A DNA stretch of 64,000 nt, from assembly GCA_037179385.1 (NCBI GenBank), contig CM074187.1, positions 558,001 through 622,000 on the forward strand, written 5' to 3'. The notes beneath the pieces were generated by a model. It ran no database searches. It was not told where the DNA came from and saw nothing but the letters and a program-made list of their open reading frames with translations. The stretch comes from Holothuria scabra (Eukaryota > Echinodermata > Holothuroidea > Aspidochirotida > Holothuriidae). This document shows, in pieces, positions 42,961 to 54,200 of the stretch; position 1 is the first letter of the stretch; each line of letters begins with the position of its first letter. The position numbers and the translations under genes were made by a program.

Positions 42961-43910
42961 TTTGGAGTCAGCATGTTCAAAGCCTGACAAGCTTTCCTGC
43001 ACAGTCTTTCAAGAAATGTCACTTGTAGGGTCCTGTAACTTGTCCTGTAGATGGCACATAGTGAATACATGGTCCCAGAAGTTTTTGGTGGAGGTCAAAT
43101 GTCATTTGGGTTCACAACGGGCAAGGGGGATCTCAATGTAGGAAGATTGGATGCCTTGCATGTGTACTTTGTGGGCACATTATGGAGCCCTGTTAATTGA
43201 AAAACATTGCCAAGCAATGTCAATGTGAAAAAAGGCCTTACATTTCAGCGGCAAGGAATCACTAAGCCTTTTGGCTTTCTGGTTAAAATATACCCTCATA
43301 TAAACGCCCCCCTTTCAAAACTGTAACGCCCCCGGGGGCGTTATTACAGAATATACGGTAAGAATGTACATACCCCATTAGCGATAATTCCAACGCACAT
43401 TGCAAAGTAGTATGAGGAAAGTTCACAAACATGACGTCGTTTGTTTACAATCAGTAATTTTTGACGTGCAAGAGAATACCATAATACAGGGCTCTGATTA
43501 GTTGATATTTTTAAATCAGTGGTTTAAAAGGAGAAGCTTCGAATTTTACTATGCTGGCTTTTCAAGAAGGAAAGCGTCCCAAAATTCAATATCAAATTGA
43601 TATAGGCCTTGGGAAGTATAATTTTCTTATTTGACTGTTTTCTGTTACGTTTTTTTTTTTACTTGTCATGTTGATCTAAAACAAAACGAGACGATTAAAC
43701 CTTCTGAAAAATCAAATGTTTTTGAACTTGGGAGCTGTGATCGCTATACCTATCCAATACAGATGTTAATGTTACCATGCATGTCTTATGGAGTATGCCT
43801 TACAAAATGCTCATAACTTTTAGTCACCGTAACACTGGGTAACCTGGGTACCCGACGGGTATGGCGATCGGTTACCCGGGTCCTAATTTTTAGTACCTGT
43901 GCAAACACTA

Positions 43911-43953
43911 AACACAACACAACACAACACAACACAACACAACACAACACAAC
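43911..43953 (-). repeat. (AACAC)n LINE tail, proximal part
   Basis: Eight to nine perfect AACAC units. On the - strand this is a GTGTT run directly after the LINE 3' end (CAACCTGTT). Compare the TGTTA run at the 3' end of the LINE at 7842. Confidence 0.85.
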
Positions 43954-44920
43954 ACAACAGGTTGAAGGGCAAAGGAGGGCCAAGGCCCCATAAGATGCCC
44001 TGAAGTCCAAGCCCTAATCAAAAGTCAAACCACCAAAGCTTGACAACAGCCCCAAATCAGATTCTACCACAGCCATGGAAAAAACTTGTCAAAGTTAACC
44101 TTAAAGCAGTGAACTGACAGGGAGTTAACTACCCAATCTGGTAGACAATTCCACTGGTTGACAGCTCTATGGGAAAAACTAAACTTCCTAAGGTCAAGCC
44201 TTGCAAAAGGCTTTTCCAGCTTTTTACAATGCCCATGCACCTGAGAGTTACTTTGAACCCGTAAATAACTACAAGTCAGAAGGGGATTCCTTTCACAAAG
44301 AAACTTGTCAACCTGGAGCATGTCTCCCCTAATCCTTCTCAGCTCCAAAGTGGTAAGCCCAAGATGTTTAAGCCTAGCATGATGAGGTAAATTTCTCACC
44401 TCAGGTATAGGGCGAATGGCTCTCCTTTGAACTTGCTCTAAAACAAACTTGTCCTTTTCATAGAAGGGGCTCCAAGCCTGAGCTGCATAGTCAAGATGGG
44501 GTCTTACCAACTGCTTATACAAATTAAGTACAATATCCTTACTAAAATTGATGAAATTCCTCTTGATCAATCCAAGCACTCTATTAGCCTTTGCAGCAGT
44601 GGCTGCACACTGCCTTGATGACTTTAAATCTCCAGTAATTACAACACCCAGATCTTTCTCAAAGGTGACATCAGGGAATAATTTATCCAGTATCGCATCC
44701 CAATTTGCTACACAAACAGGCCAAGTTGCTACACAAATGAGAAATTGTGTTTTTGTTTGCATAACTCTTGCATTTTCACAAACAATGTGTGAAAGACCTC
44801 AAAAATCTTCAAAACTGCTACGCAAAATTTGAATGCTAAATTATTCCCTGGGTCACATTACTTAAAACACTACCATTCATGTTATAATCATAGTTAAAAC
44901 TTTTGGGACCAAAATGAAGA
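43954..44920 (-). pseudogene. CR1-like LINE fragment split by a MITE
   Basis: The - strand frame 44064-44663 matches the C-terminal third of the reverse transcriptase at 7962-9746 (EKDLGVVITGDLKSSRQCAATAA, RPHLDYAAQAWSPF, LTTLELRRIRGDMLQV and the C-terminal WVVNS block). An indel near the end changes the last residues. The LINE resumes beyond the MITE at 44851 (block for the NMNG/YNYD-like stretch) and stops near 44920. It is a 5'-truncated, decayed relative of the 7842 copy. Confidence 0.85.
44672..44850. mobile_element. hAT-like MITE, copy 1
   Basis: 179 bp with inverted tips CAGGGAATAATTTA and TAAATTATTCCCTG. It is flanked by GGTGACAT (44664-44671) and GGTCACAT (44851-44858), an 8-bp duplication with one difference. 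It interrupts the LINE frame, so it is younger than that LINE. A second copy is at 56645-56829. Confidence 0.82.
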
Positions 44921-45230
44921 TCTCTCCCACAAATGAAGGTTTCTTCCACATCTTCGTACTCTGAAGTTGTGTAGTACTTGACCCTGTTAGTGTTATACCA
45001 GTCAATTTTAGCTGTAACATACTGTGAGTAGGGCTATTCAGAAATGGAAAAATCATGTAGGTCAAATGCAGTTCATGTATTCCTAGAACGAAATGGTCTT
45101 TAAAACGATGTTGAATTTGAATGATCCTGTATAAAATGATGCTCTTTTTTACCTGTAGAAATGAGGAGATCCCCAAGTGTATTGCCATAAAGTGAGAACT
45201 CTAATCATTTCCTGGAAGTAGTAAAGTACA

Positions 45231-45249
45231 ATGGCATCACAAGAAATTG
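45231..45249 (+). CDS. ATIC: ATIC exon 1 (coding part)
   Basis: Encodes MASQEI plus the first base of the next codon, followed by the donor GTAAGT. It was chosen because phase 1 joins exon 2 exactly and the ATG context is strong. The 5' UTR extent is unknown. Confidence 0.8.
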
Positions 45250-48200
45250 GTAAGTTACTGTATCCTACAATAACATACATTTTTTCATTTGATAGAAGTA
45301 TTGCATTTTACTGTACAGTGGTTTGGCATGTATTCTGAAAGTACTGGGGGAAGGGGTGGTTGCAATTCTGTTGGGGTAAAGGTGATTAAAGATAGTTCTG
45401 GCAAACAGTGCCACATTGGAGGAAGAATTCATTTGACTCAGGTGAATATAAATAGTAATACTTATGGCATATTTGCTAAACAGTTAATCACTTAAATGTG
45501 ATCATTTAATGACTTTTCTTTTCAGGACCACAGTCTTTAACTTCAGTCATGGTTTGAACATTTCATTAGGGTACAGTACATTACTCACAAATTAAATGAC
45601 CATGCATGTCAGAAGCTCTTCTAAATTCCGTATACATTACATTGAGGCCAATTATTGAGATTTTTACGACACAATCAAAGGTTAGTCAGGGCTTTATTTT
45701 CATGGTTATCCAGGACAACTAAAATCCCATAGAGACAACCAAAATTTTAATGAAGAGTTGTCGTCCAATGGCCAACCATTTTTTCCCAGTAAGAATTAAA
45801 GCAGTTTGCTTTTTTTTTCTGATTGAAGATTATGCTAACGACATACCAACCCTTTCAACCTTTTCCATCATACAATATTTCAGACTTCAATGTTTCTGGT
45901 TCCTAAACATCACATCTTTTCAATGTTGAAAACCAATTACATTGTACATGAACACACTCACTGTTTTGTTAAGTTGTGCAAAAAGGTATTGGACAACCAA
46001 ATTTCCTTTCAGACAATTAAAAAGTATTAAGATGGCTACCTGAAGGAGCAGAAGGACTACAGTACTACAAATTTTTCTGTAAATTGAGACCCGTTGGTAA
46101 GTATTAGGTAAATTACACATGTATGTTTCTATAACAATCTGTTAAAGTGGATAGTGATGGTTGATTGATTTTTCTCTTCTAATGCAATCATCTTGCAGCT
46201 ATTCTTAGTGTTTCCAATAAAGAGGGGCTTGTCCAGTTTGCATCTGGACTCCATCAAATTGGTTTGAAACTGATAGGATCCGGAGGGACAGCAAAAGCCA
46301 TAAGAGCAGCAGGGATCCACATTGAGTGAGTTGAAAAAACTCATTTTACTTGAGGTTGGAGTATAATAGTTTAGGAGATAGCTCAGTGCTCCAACATCTC
46401 TTTGTTTTCTTATTTCTATATTCCGAAAAGTCTACATTTAGGTCAGTGTTATGTTATTAGTTACAGTGGGCTACCGTAAGGATGGTGTGTAAGGATAAAG
46501 TGAGTTGGAACATAGAAATGTCAGAACATAGAGGTTTTATCAATAATATGAGTTTAGACTAAGGATGCATGTGTCCCTCATGGTATGGATACCATCCTCC
46601 TAAGAAGTTGATAAAACTCAATATTTTAGTTTGAAAACATTGAATAAAAATTCAAGGATAACTCATGTTGGATAGGGGAAATACTGAGCTTGAAAGACAA
46701 AAAAAAATTGTGACATGTCAAAGTAAAGTTTCAATGTACCATTGAGTGCATTAGTATTTGTCCTAAAATATTGCTAGTTCAAGTTGTGTGAATGATGACC
46801 TTTTTTTAACTACCATCTCGTACTTTGCTTAATGAATTTGTGAAGTGTGGGAAATGGCATTCATATGTACAGTACCAAGTCTTTTAGCTGTATGCCAGTG
46901 TTTGAAATGGTTAATAGTATTGCTGTTAAAAGGTGCAGACAAATGAAGCATCCAACATATTGACCAGAGCTAGGGATTTTGGTCAGAAAGAGCATGACTG
47001 GTCTGCAGAGGTGCGTTAAAGCAGAATGTTAAAACTTTAAAAAGTGTGTCAGCAGGCAGTGTTGTCCCTATGACCCTATGGATGCTCTGTCAGAAGAAAA
47101 TTTCTGCCCTGTTAGTGGTAGGTTTTGACATCTTGGATTGAAAGGGACTTGCATGTGTTGTGGCAGAAGGAGGGGGGCAAGTGACCTCTACAGTAATGCT
47201 GCAGTCAACTAAATATTCCTTTTGTCAATTGCTTTTTTTTTTGTCATTTAAGTTCTTGGTTTCTATATTGAATGGCAAGAGCTGTAAATTACCCACTACA
47301 GTCAGCTTTTGTCAGCATGCAAATTATTCTCTCTTTTTTCATGAGACAGTGATGTAAGTGATATCACCGGTGTGTCCGAGATGTTAGGAGGCAGAGTAAA
47401 GACCCTCCACCCAGCAGTTCATGGAGGTAATTAAGAACCTTTTCATAATTAGTACGTTCTCACCTGCATTTATTTTTGTATCTTTTGTAACTGTTGTAAA
47501 GAATTAAAGATTTGTAACTACTGAACATTCCCCAATAAGCCGCCCCCACCTAATGCCCCACTCAAAATTTTTACCAACTGCGTAGGCTGAGGCCTCGTCA
47601 CGCTACAAGCCCAAACCACAGATTAAGCCTAACGTTAACGTTACAGCACTAGCCTAATGTCAAAAATAGTAGTGTTGAGCAGATTACCAATAATGGCGAT
47701 ATCAGTCATGAACGTTCAATTGAAAGAGCTAAGAGACCAATGCCTGAGACAAAATGTACAATCTCATGAAGAATAGAAACCAGTGAATGATCAGCATTGT
47801 GTAAAGGAGTAATGGTTTTATCATTATTTATGCCTTACGTTACTTGCAGACAAGGTATTTTGATTCAAATTTTGCAGTTTATATAGCTCAGCAGCTATGC
47901 ATGTTTGGTAGGTTTCCTGAAGGTGTTAACTTTGCATATAAATGTTGCGTATATGTTACAAAATGTGCTTCTCAGGACAGGGCTTTTAAATGGCAGGTGG
48001 TTTACATCAAATATATTGTGATTGATTGCTTTAAACCTTTTTTCAGAGACACAGAGAATTTTTCTGGGGGACGAATTTTTCATTAAAATATGCCCTCAAA
48101 TAAACATCCCCCTTTTCAAAAATGTAACACCCCAGGGGGCATTTATTAGGGAATATACGGTACATCAAATCTAAAACGATTACTCCTTCTATTACATTCT

Positions 48201-51200
48201 GTATAATTATAGTTTGTGCTACTTGTAAAAATGTTGAAGTAGTTGGAATCTTGTTTTTGGTAATACCTTCAACATCTCTTATGGTACAAAACAAATTGCT
48301 CAATTCATGTTTTTTCAGGTATTTTGAGCAGGAAAACAGAGGAGGATACAGCTGATTTAGCAAAAAACAATTACAGTTTCATTAGGTAAGTATTGCATGT
48401 TTCCAAGATATGATTTTTTTTCACTCATACTTCTCCTCTTGACAGTCCATTTACTTTGACAGAATGATTACTGACAATGGAGTTTTTACCAGCAGGTGTT
48501 GCTATGACCACCTTCACTGAGTTTAAGGTAGTTAGGTGAGATTTAACAACACACTTTACACCAATTTGTGTCAACTTAATAAAAGGAGAAGTTAAAAAAA
48601 TAATACAGTTCAAGTTCTCCTTGAGATAGTCAGAGCAGAGCCAGTCTGACTCACCTTTATTTCATTGCCAGTGCTCAGTATGATACTCAGGCCTATAGTG
48701 AGCCATGAAACAATGATAAGCTGGGGTTGTTCCATGTAAGAGAAGGATGTTGCACCATCAGATGAGAACCCTTAGCAACCATCATTCTGCTGTACATGGT
48801 CTGTCCAATCGTAGTAATAGGTTAAGTATGGCTCATGGATTTAAAAAATGAGTAAGGTTTTGGGTAATTTTAGAAACCAGTGAAATTTTGTGCAATTGTT
48901 TCCCAGGCCTTGAAATTCATGGAAAACATTTAACTTACATTGAAAGCTAAGGGGTTATAAATTTTAAAAAAGAAGTTACAATATAATTCAGTTAAGATAC
49001 GCTTAAATTGTAAAGAAGTGGAAAGTCTATCATAAAGTACTAAATCTGGAAATGTCCAGTAGTGCTTGGTGTAAAATGTTAGTGAATGCTGGAAAGAGAA
49101 AAATGTAAGTACTCTCTTTTCATGCTGTCTTTACAAAATCATTAATGTTTCGGATTAGAGGTTGGCAACTGTTGGGCTGTGGCCTTAATTGGCTTTCAGT
49201 AATCCTGAAACACCTAAAGAACATGGGTCTTGAAGCAGAGTTTGATGCAACATTTAGTGTTGCTAGTTGACAACCTCTGATTGGGTGCTTTCTTTTATTT
49301 TGTCTTTGCTAAATGGTCCATGAAATGCACTTTTCAGCCATCTGGAAGGTACTTTTGGCAAATACCAGTCCTGTGAAATGATGGTAGTGCCCTTTTTAGT
49401 CTGGTGGTACCATTGTGTAGTGTGGATACATTCCTGCATTTCATATGCATGGGAATCAAAAGTGTTCGCTGACTCTGTTTGAAGGATTTCAAATAAGGTA
49501 TAGTTCTGTGACTTTTCAAATACAGCATTGTCTTGGTCTCCTGAAGAGACGTTTGTATCTTTAAGTAGAGCAAGTTCGTCCTTGTCTTGGATGAGTACCT
49601 ACATTATTAGTATTTTGGTTCTTACTTTCAGAGTTGTTGTTTGTAACCTCTATCCATTTGTTCAAACTGTTTCCAAACCTGAAGTGACAGTACCAGATGC
49701 TGTGGAGAACATTGACATTGGTAAGTTTTTGTTTTTGTTTTTTAGCATGTCAAGAGATAAAGCTGTGTATAAATGGTAACGAAGGAAATATTTGAAAAAA
49801 TGATATTTCATATTTTAGTCATGGATTGAAGCAGTGGCATAGCCAGGAGGTATTCAGCTATAGCTCTCCTCACTAATTCCAATTTTTGGTTTTGATGATT
49901 AGGGCAACCAATGTTTGTGTGTGTGTATAGGTGTGTGTTTGTGACATTTCACTCGTTAACAGGATATCTCAAGATAAGGAGGTCTGACAGTTTTCAGTTT
50001 TTGGTACACAGATGACCTATAGTTGGAAGGACCCTTTCATTGTTAGTGGAGGTCAAAAGTCATCTGGGGTAATGCAAAATTACTTTTCCAACATGTTAGT
50101 TTAACATTTGACATAGGAGATATGGGACATTATAGAATTATATGGAGTGGAACATACATTGATAGTCAAAACATTGATGCATTTTTGCATTCTGGTTTAG
50201 CTTATAAAAATATGCAAAGTATTTAAGTACAAACTTCTCTTCAAAAGGAAGCAGCACCAGCCTGAATATGAGGGTATAATTCTTTAAAAGTTTTCAAAGG
50301 ATCTGGGTATGATTTCCTACACCTTTCCCCAGGTCTGGATAATACAACATACTGCATTGTCCCCCTCCAGGTGGGAAAAATTTTAGCTATGCCACTAGAT
50401 TGATGTTTTAGTCTTTCTAGTATTATTGAGGCCAGCATAGATTCCTTCCTCTTGCAACTGTCTCAGAAAGTGTGATTTCTCTGGTAGGGTGTTTACATGT
50501 TTCAAAGTACCGAGTGCTTGATAAAAGATTACAGTATGTTGGTATAGCAGCTGTACCCATGTAATGGGTGAGACTAATAATTCTCAGCTTACATACAGAG
50601 ACTCCAAGTTTAGGTTCACAGCAAACCAAGGATCTGACTCACGTATATTTGGTTGAAATGAAGACATTGTGCAAAACTTTATATTCATGATAAAATGGTC
50701 TGGAAAAAACATTCATTTTGTATGCAATGTTGCAAATGTTACTTGAAGTAAGAATTTAGAAAAGTGTCAATGAATGGATACTTTTTTTGTACTAGGGTTG
50801 CTATGGGAATTCATTCTTCAAACTCGATGGAGTCTTCATATACTGTGAGATAACATAACTCATGGAATATAAATGAACCTATGAATCCAGTTAGATTGCT
50901 GTTTATATACCCATATAAACTAACAGTTCATGTGTATCATTACAATACTTCCCAACTCATCCCCCCCCCCCGGTTCAGTTCAAATCTCTGCCTTTGTAGA
51001 TAAATTTATTATCATTGAACAATCATGAAAAAGGATTTCAGTGGGGAATTCAGGGGAATCTCAGTAGATGGAAAGTTCACTAGAGGAAAGTTTTTTTGAC
51101 CATACAGAGGGTTCATTAAATCAAGGGTTTAGATCAAAGGGTCTCTAAGTGGAAGGTTTACAAGATGGAAGATTTATTTTTTTAGCTCAAAGGCTCACCA

Positions 51201-54200
51201 GATCTAAGGTTTGCTAGGTCAGAAGTCTTCTTTGCATTTGGGTGACCATGCTGTCTTCTGTCGAGTGATTTAGTAGTGAACCTTCAGTCTAGTGAATCTT
51301 GGATGTAGTAAACCTTTGATGTTGAGAACCTTCAAATTAATCTCTATAAATACATTTCAGTGCTTCACTTGAAATGCATGCAAGTTTATGTCCAGTCACA
51401 AGTCTAAATCCCCTCACAAGAGATAGTAAGCTGGCAGTAAATCATAACCACTGAATTTAAGTGAAACTCTAGAGGGCTGATCTTTGATCTATGTAGCAAA
51501 TCTTCACTGTAATAGACCTTAAATTTAGTGAACCTTCGGTTGAGTGAATCTTCAGTCTGTAAGCTATCGGATTACTTGCATTCAGTAAAGATGGTCAAAG
51601 TCAGAGACACTTCCAGTAAAGGTCTGACTAGATCACAAGCCACCTGATGGCATACTTTTATTATTTGTCATTCTATGGAATCCCACCATAAAAACCTTCC
51701 TGTTATTTGAGGAATTATTTTCCATCAGGTGGAGTGACATTACTAAGAGCAGCTGCCAAGAATCATGAAAGAGTTACTGTGGTGTGTAACCCTGATGACT
51801 ATAGCAGGTGAGTAATACTCATCTACTATCATTTGTTTCCATTTAATACTTATGTAGTCAATCAGTTAGTTAGATAAAGTTTTACAGCCCAGTTTCCCAC
51901 CACAGTTCAAGTCGAGCCTGCTGCAGCCTTTTTTCAGGTTGTGGCTTACTGGCTTGTTTTCCCTACCCCATTGCTTATGCTGAGCACCAAGCACAATGGC
52001 AGTAGGTTAATTTATATGTAATTAAAATACCTCAAGGTTGGAAAATGCTTTGAATATTTTTGCTGGTCATGGCTGTTGATGTAGAACTTAATGATGGTTT
52101 ACTTTGTAATATTTTCTGTAGATGCATTCCATATTGCCTTGTTTGTTCAGTGTCTGAATATTGCAGAATCAGTCTTGTAGAACTTCATGCAATTAGTATA
52201 AAAGTGTGATTACAGTATGTATTTTGCTACAGAAAGTGCCCCCAAATTTTTAGTGAAAATTTCCCTTCAAATATGGTAGTTATGAATAGAAAAACTTGAT
52301 TAGATATAGTATGTAACAGGAGAGCAAATGATATTGAAATCCTTTTACAGGGTATTAGGATGCCATGATAACCTTGATAATCCTTCAGTACGGTATGGTT
52401 CAGTAAGTTGTAAATGATGTTTTATCATAGCATTCAATTTTCTTTCATAAACTTTCTGTGCTGTGCAATTATAGAGGAACTTGTCATGGAACAACTGTAA
52501 AATAGCTGTAGAAGATGTACCATGGTAGCTTTGTGTAATGGTAGATTGAACATGGTAAGCTCTGGTAATCATGCGAATCAGTGAGACAGATATCCCTAAC
52601 TAGGCGCAATGTTTCTTAGCCCCTCTGCCCGCCCTTATCAAAATGGAAAACTGAATTTGGATGTGAGTTACTTTGTCCTTTCTCGCCTGTTACACAATAT
52701 TTTTTAGGCCAGTGGTGCATTTCAAAGTAGACTTGTAGCAAATGCTTTGCACAGCATTGTGGACTATTGGCACAGGTGTTGGACATTCATTTCAAGGGTT
52801 TATGGTTCAAGTTTTGCTGGGTTCATTATGTAGTGTTCTAAGGCAAGTTGCTTTATCTCTATTGCTCATCCAGGAGTTAAATGGGTACCTGTGTCAACTA
52901 CCATCAACTTGGCACTGATTTAGCTGTAGCAGAGATGTGTCTGGGATGGGTTACTGCTGACCAGGGGTAATATTTGTGTGAAGTGCTTTGAACACCAAGT
53001 CATTGGTGAAAAAGTGCTGCATCTTTTCAAGTTCTGCGTGCTTTGTGGTCACAGCTCTCTTGAACCCTCTTAATAGGAAAATGTTGCATTTAAGTTGCAC
53101 CAAAATGGCACACCTCCATTAATTTGAAATATGATTAAACCATTCAGTATCATCAATATACTCAGCATTAATAGCTTTATCATCCTTTACTAGAGTAACT
53201 AATGTTTCATTTAAAAAGTTCAGTTTAAGACCAAAAATTATTTTCAAACAATAAGGACATTAATTTTTTTACTGTCAGAACTTTATAAGTTAGTCAGAAA
53301 GGTATTGTGCTGTCTTGTTTTGTTGTGACTAATTTATGTCTCTTTCATTGTTGGAATACAAGTGAGAATGATGCTATTTCAAATACTTGAGATATACCCA
53401 TTGGAGTTATTTCCTCGGTGCAGTTACAGGCCTGGTAGGCTGGAACATCTTCCTCTCCAGCTAGTCTGTTCAAATTTCTCTGACTATGAATGCTTTCACT
53501 AACTTGACTAAGTTGCAACAACACAACAGTCACAGCAGGGTAGCCTGTCTGACGTATGCATTTGCAAATATATAATATATTAGAAGCTACAAAGTAAATA
53601 ATTATGCTAGCCACTCCTAGTTCCACCCCAAACTATTAACCAAGTTGCTGTCCATTAAAATGTTTTAATTTGTTGTTAATTTCTAGAGCAGTTCAAATTA
53701 GACACAAAAGTTAATTAACATAAAAATATTTGAAGGTGAAATCTCTAATTCTGCAGCTTTCTTGCCGTGTTGTTATAGTCTGCTGAGCTTGTAAGACTGA
53801 GTGAGGCATTTGCTAGAATGCATAAAACTGCACACATCAAAAGCTGTATACTGGTGCATATAAAATAACTTTGCCTAGCAATGACCATTTACAGTCTGTA
53901 GTGGGAATTTGTTCTATTTACAGTTAGCTACGGCTGATATACACAGTCCGCTAGCCTGAAGTAATGGAGTAGTCCACTACAGACAGTAGATCTATACTTT
54001 TTGGTTTAAAAATATGAAATTTTAGAGCAACAACAGTTGTCTCTTTGAGTTTGTTCAAGAAATAGAACAAGTTTCTGTAAGTTCCTTTCTGTAATAAATA
54101 TGTGCTGGGAGATTGAAGATATAGATAGTTCTCTGTTATTTTTTTCAGGATACTGGATGAAATGAGAAGTAGCCCTGACAATGACACAACCTTGGATCTA

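Larger units (their letters stand above)
40511..43260. mobile_element. satellite-carrying element with GATTCCTTGCCG ends
   Basis: The left end GATTCCTTGCCG and right end CGGCAAGGAATC are perfect 12-bp inverted repeats. The left end is also a hairpin by itself (GATTCCTTGCC, 7-base loop, GGCAAGGAATC). The interior is a GT-repeat followed by the roughly 148-bp satellite array and a 300-bp unique right part. I see no target duplication, so boundaries are inferred from the inverted ends. The end hairpin, short inverted tips and central tandem repeats recall Helitron2/Helentron-derived elements, but that is a guess. Confidence 0.6.
38918..43358. mobile_element. TA-flanked TIR element B1 nested in A2
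   Basis: Left tip CGGTATATTCTGTAATAA and right tip TTATTACAGAATATACGG are inverted with one mismatch, followed by C-rich/G-rich blocks. Flanking TA on each side is a single TA in the uninterrupted copy A1 (CTACGTAAGAAC), so the target duplication is TA, as in Tc1/mariner-type elements. No transposase frame. It contains a module (about 39133-40500) shared with the element at 58970-61686, and the nested satellite element 40511-43260. Confidence 0.82.
38151..43910. mobile_element. hAT-like element, copy A2, with nested insertion
   Basis: Related to copy A1 (5646-6956) from end to end: left part 38151-38917 matches 5650-6408 and right part 43359-43910 matches 6409-6956. The right tip is intact (GTGCAAACACTA). 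The left tip lost its first bases and starts GTTTGCAC. Flanks AACACAA (38144-38150) and AACACAAC (43911-43918) fit a duplication within the pentamer tail. Everything between 38918 and 43358 is a later insertion. Confidence 0.85.

Noticed and set aside
43786..44010. - strand frame with a Cys/Val repeat, and the similar one at 37999-38253
   Set aside because: Both only translate the pentanucleotide tail of the LINE.
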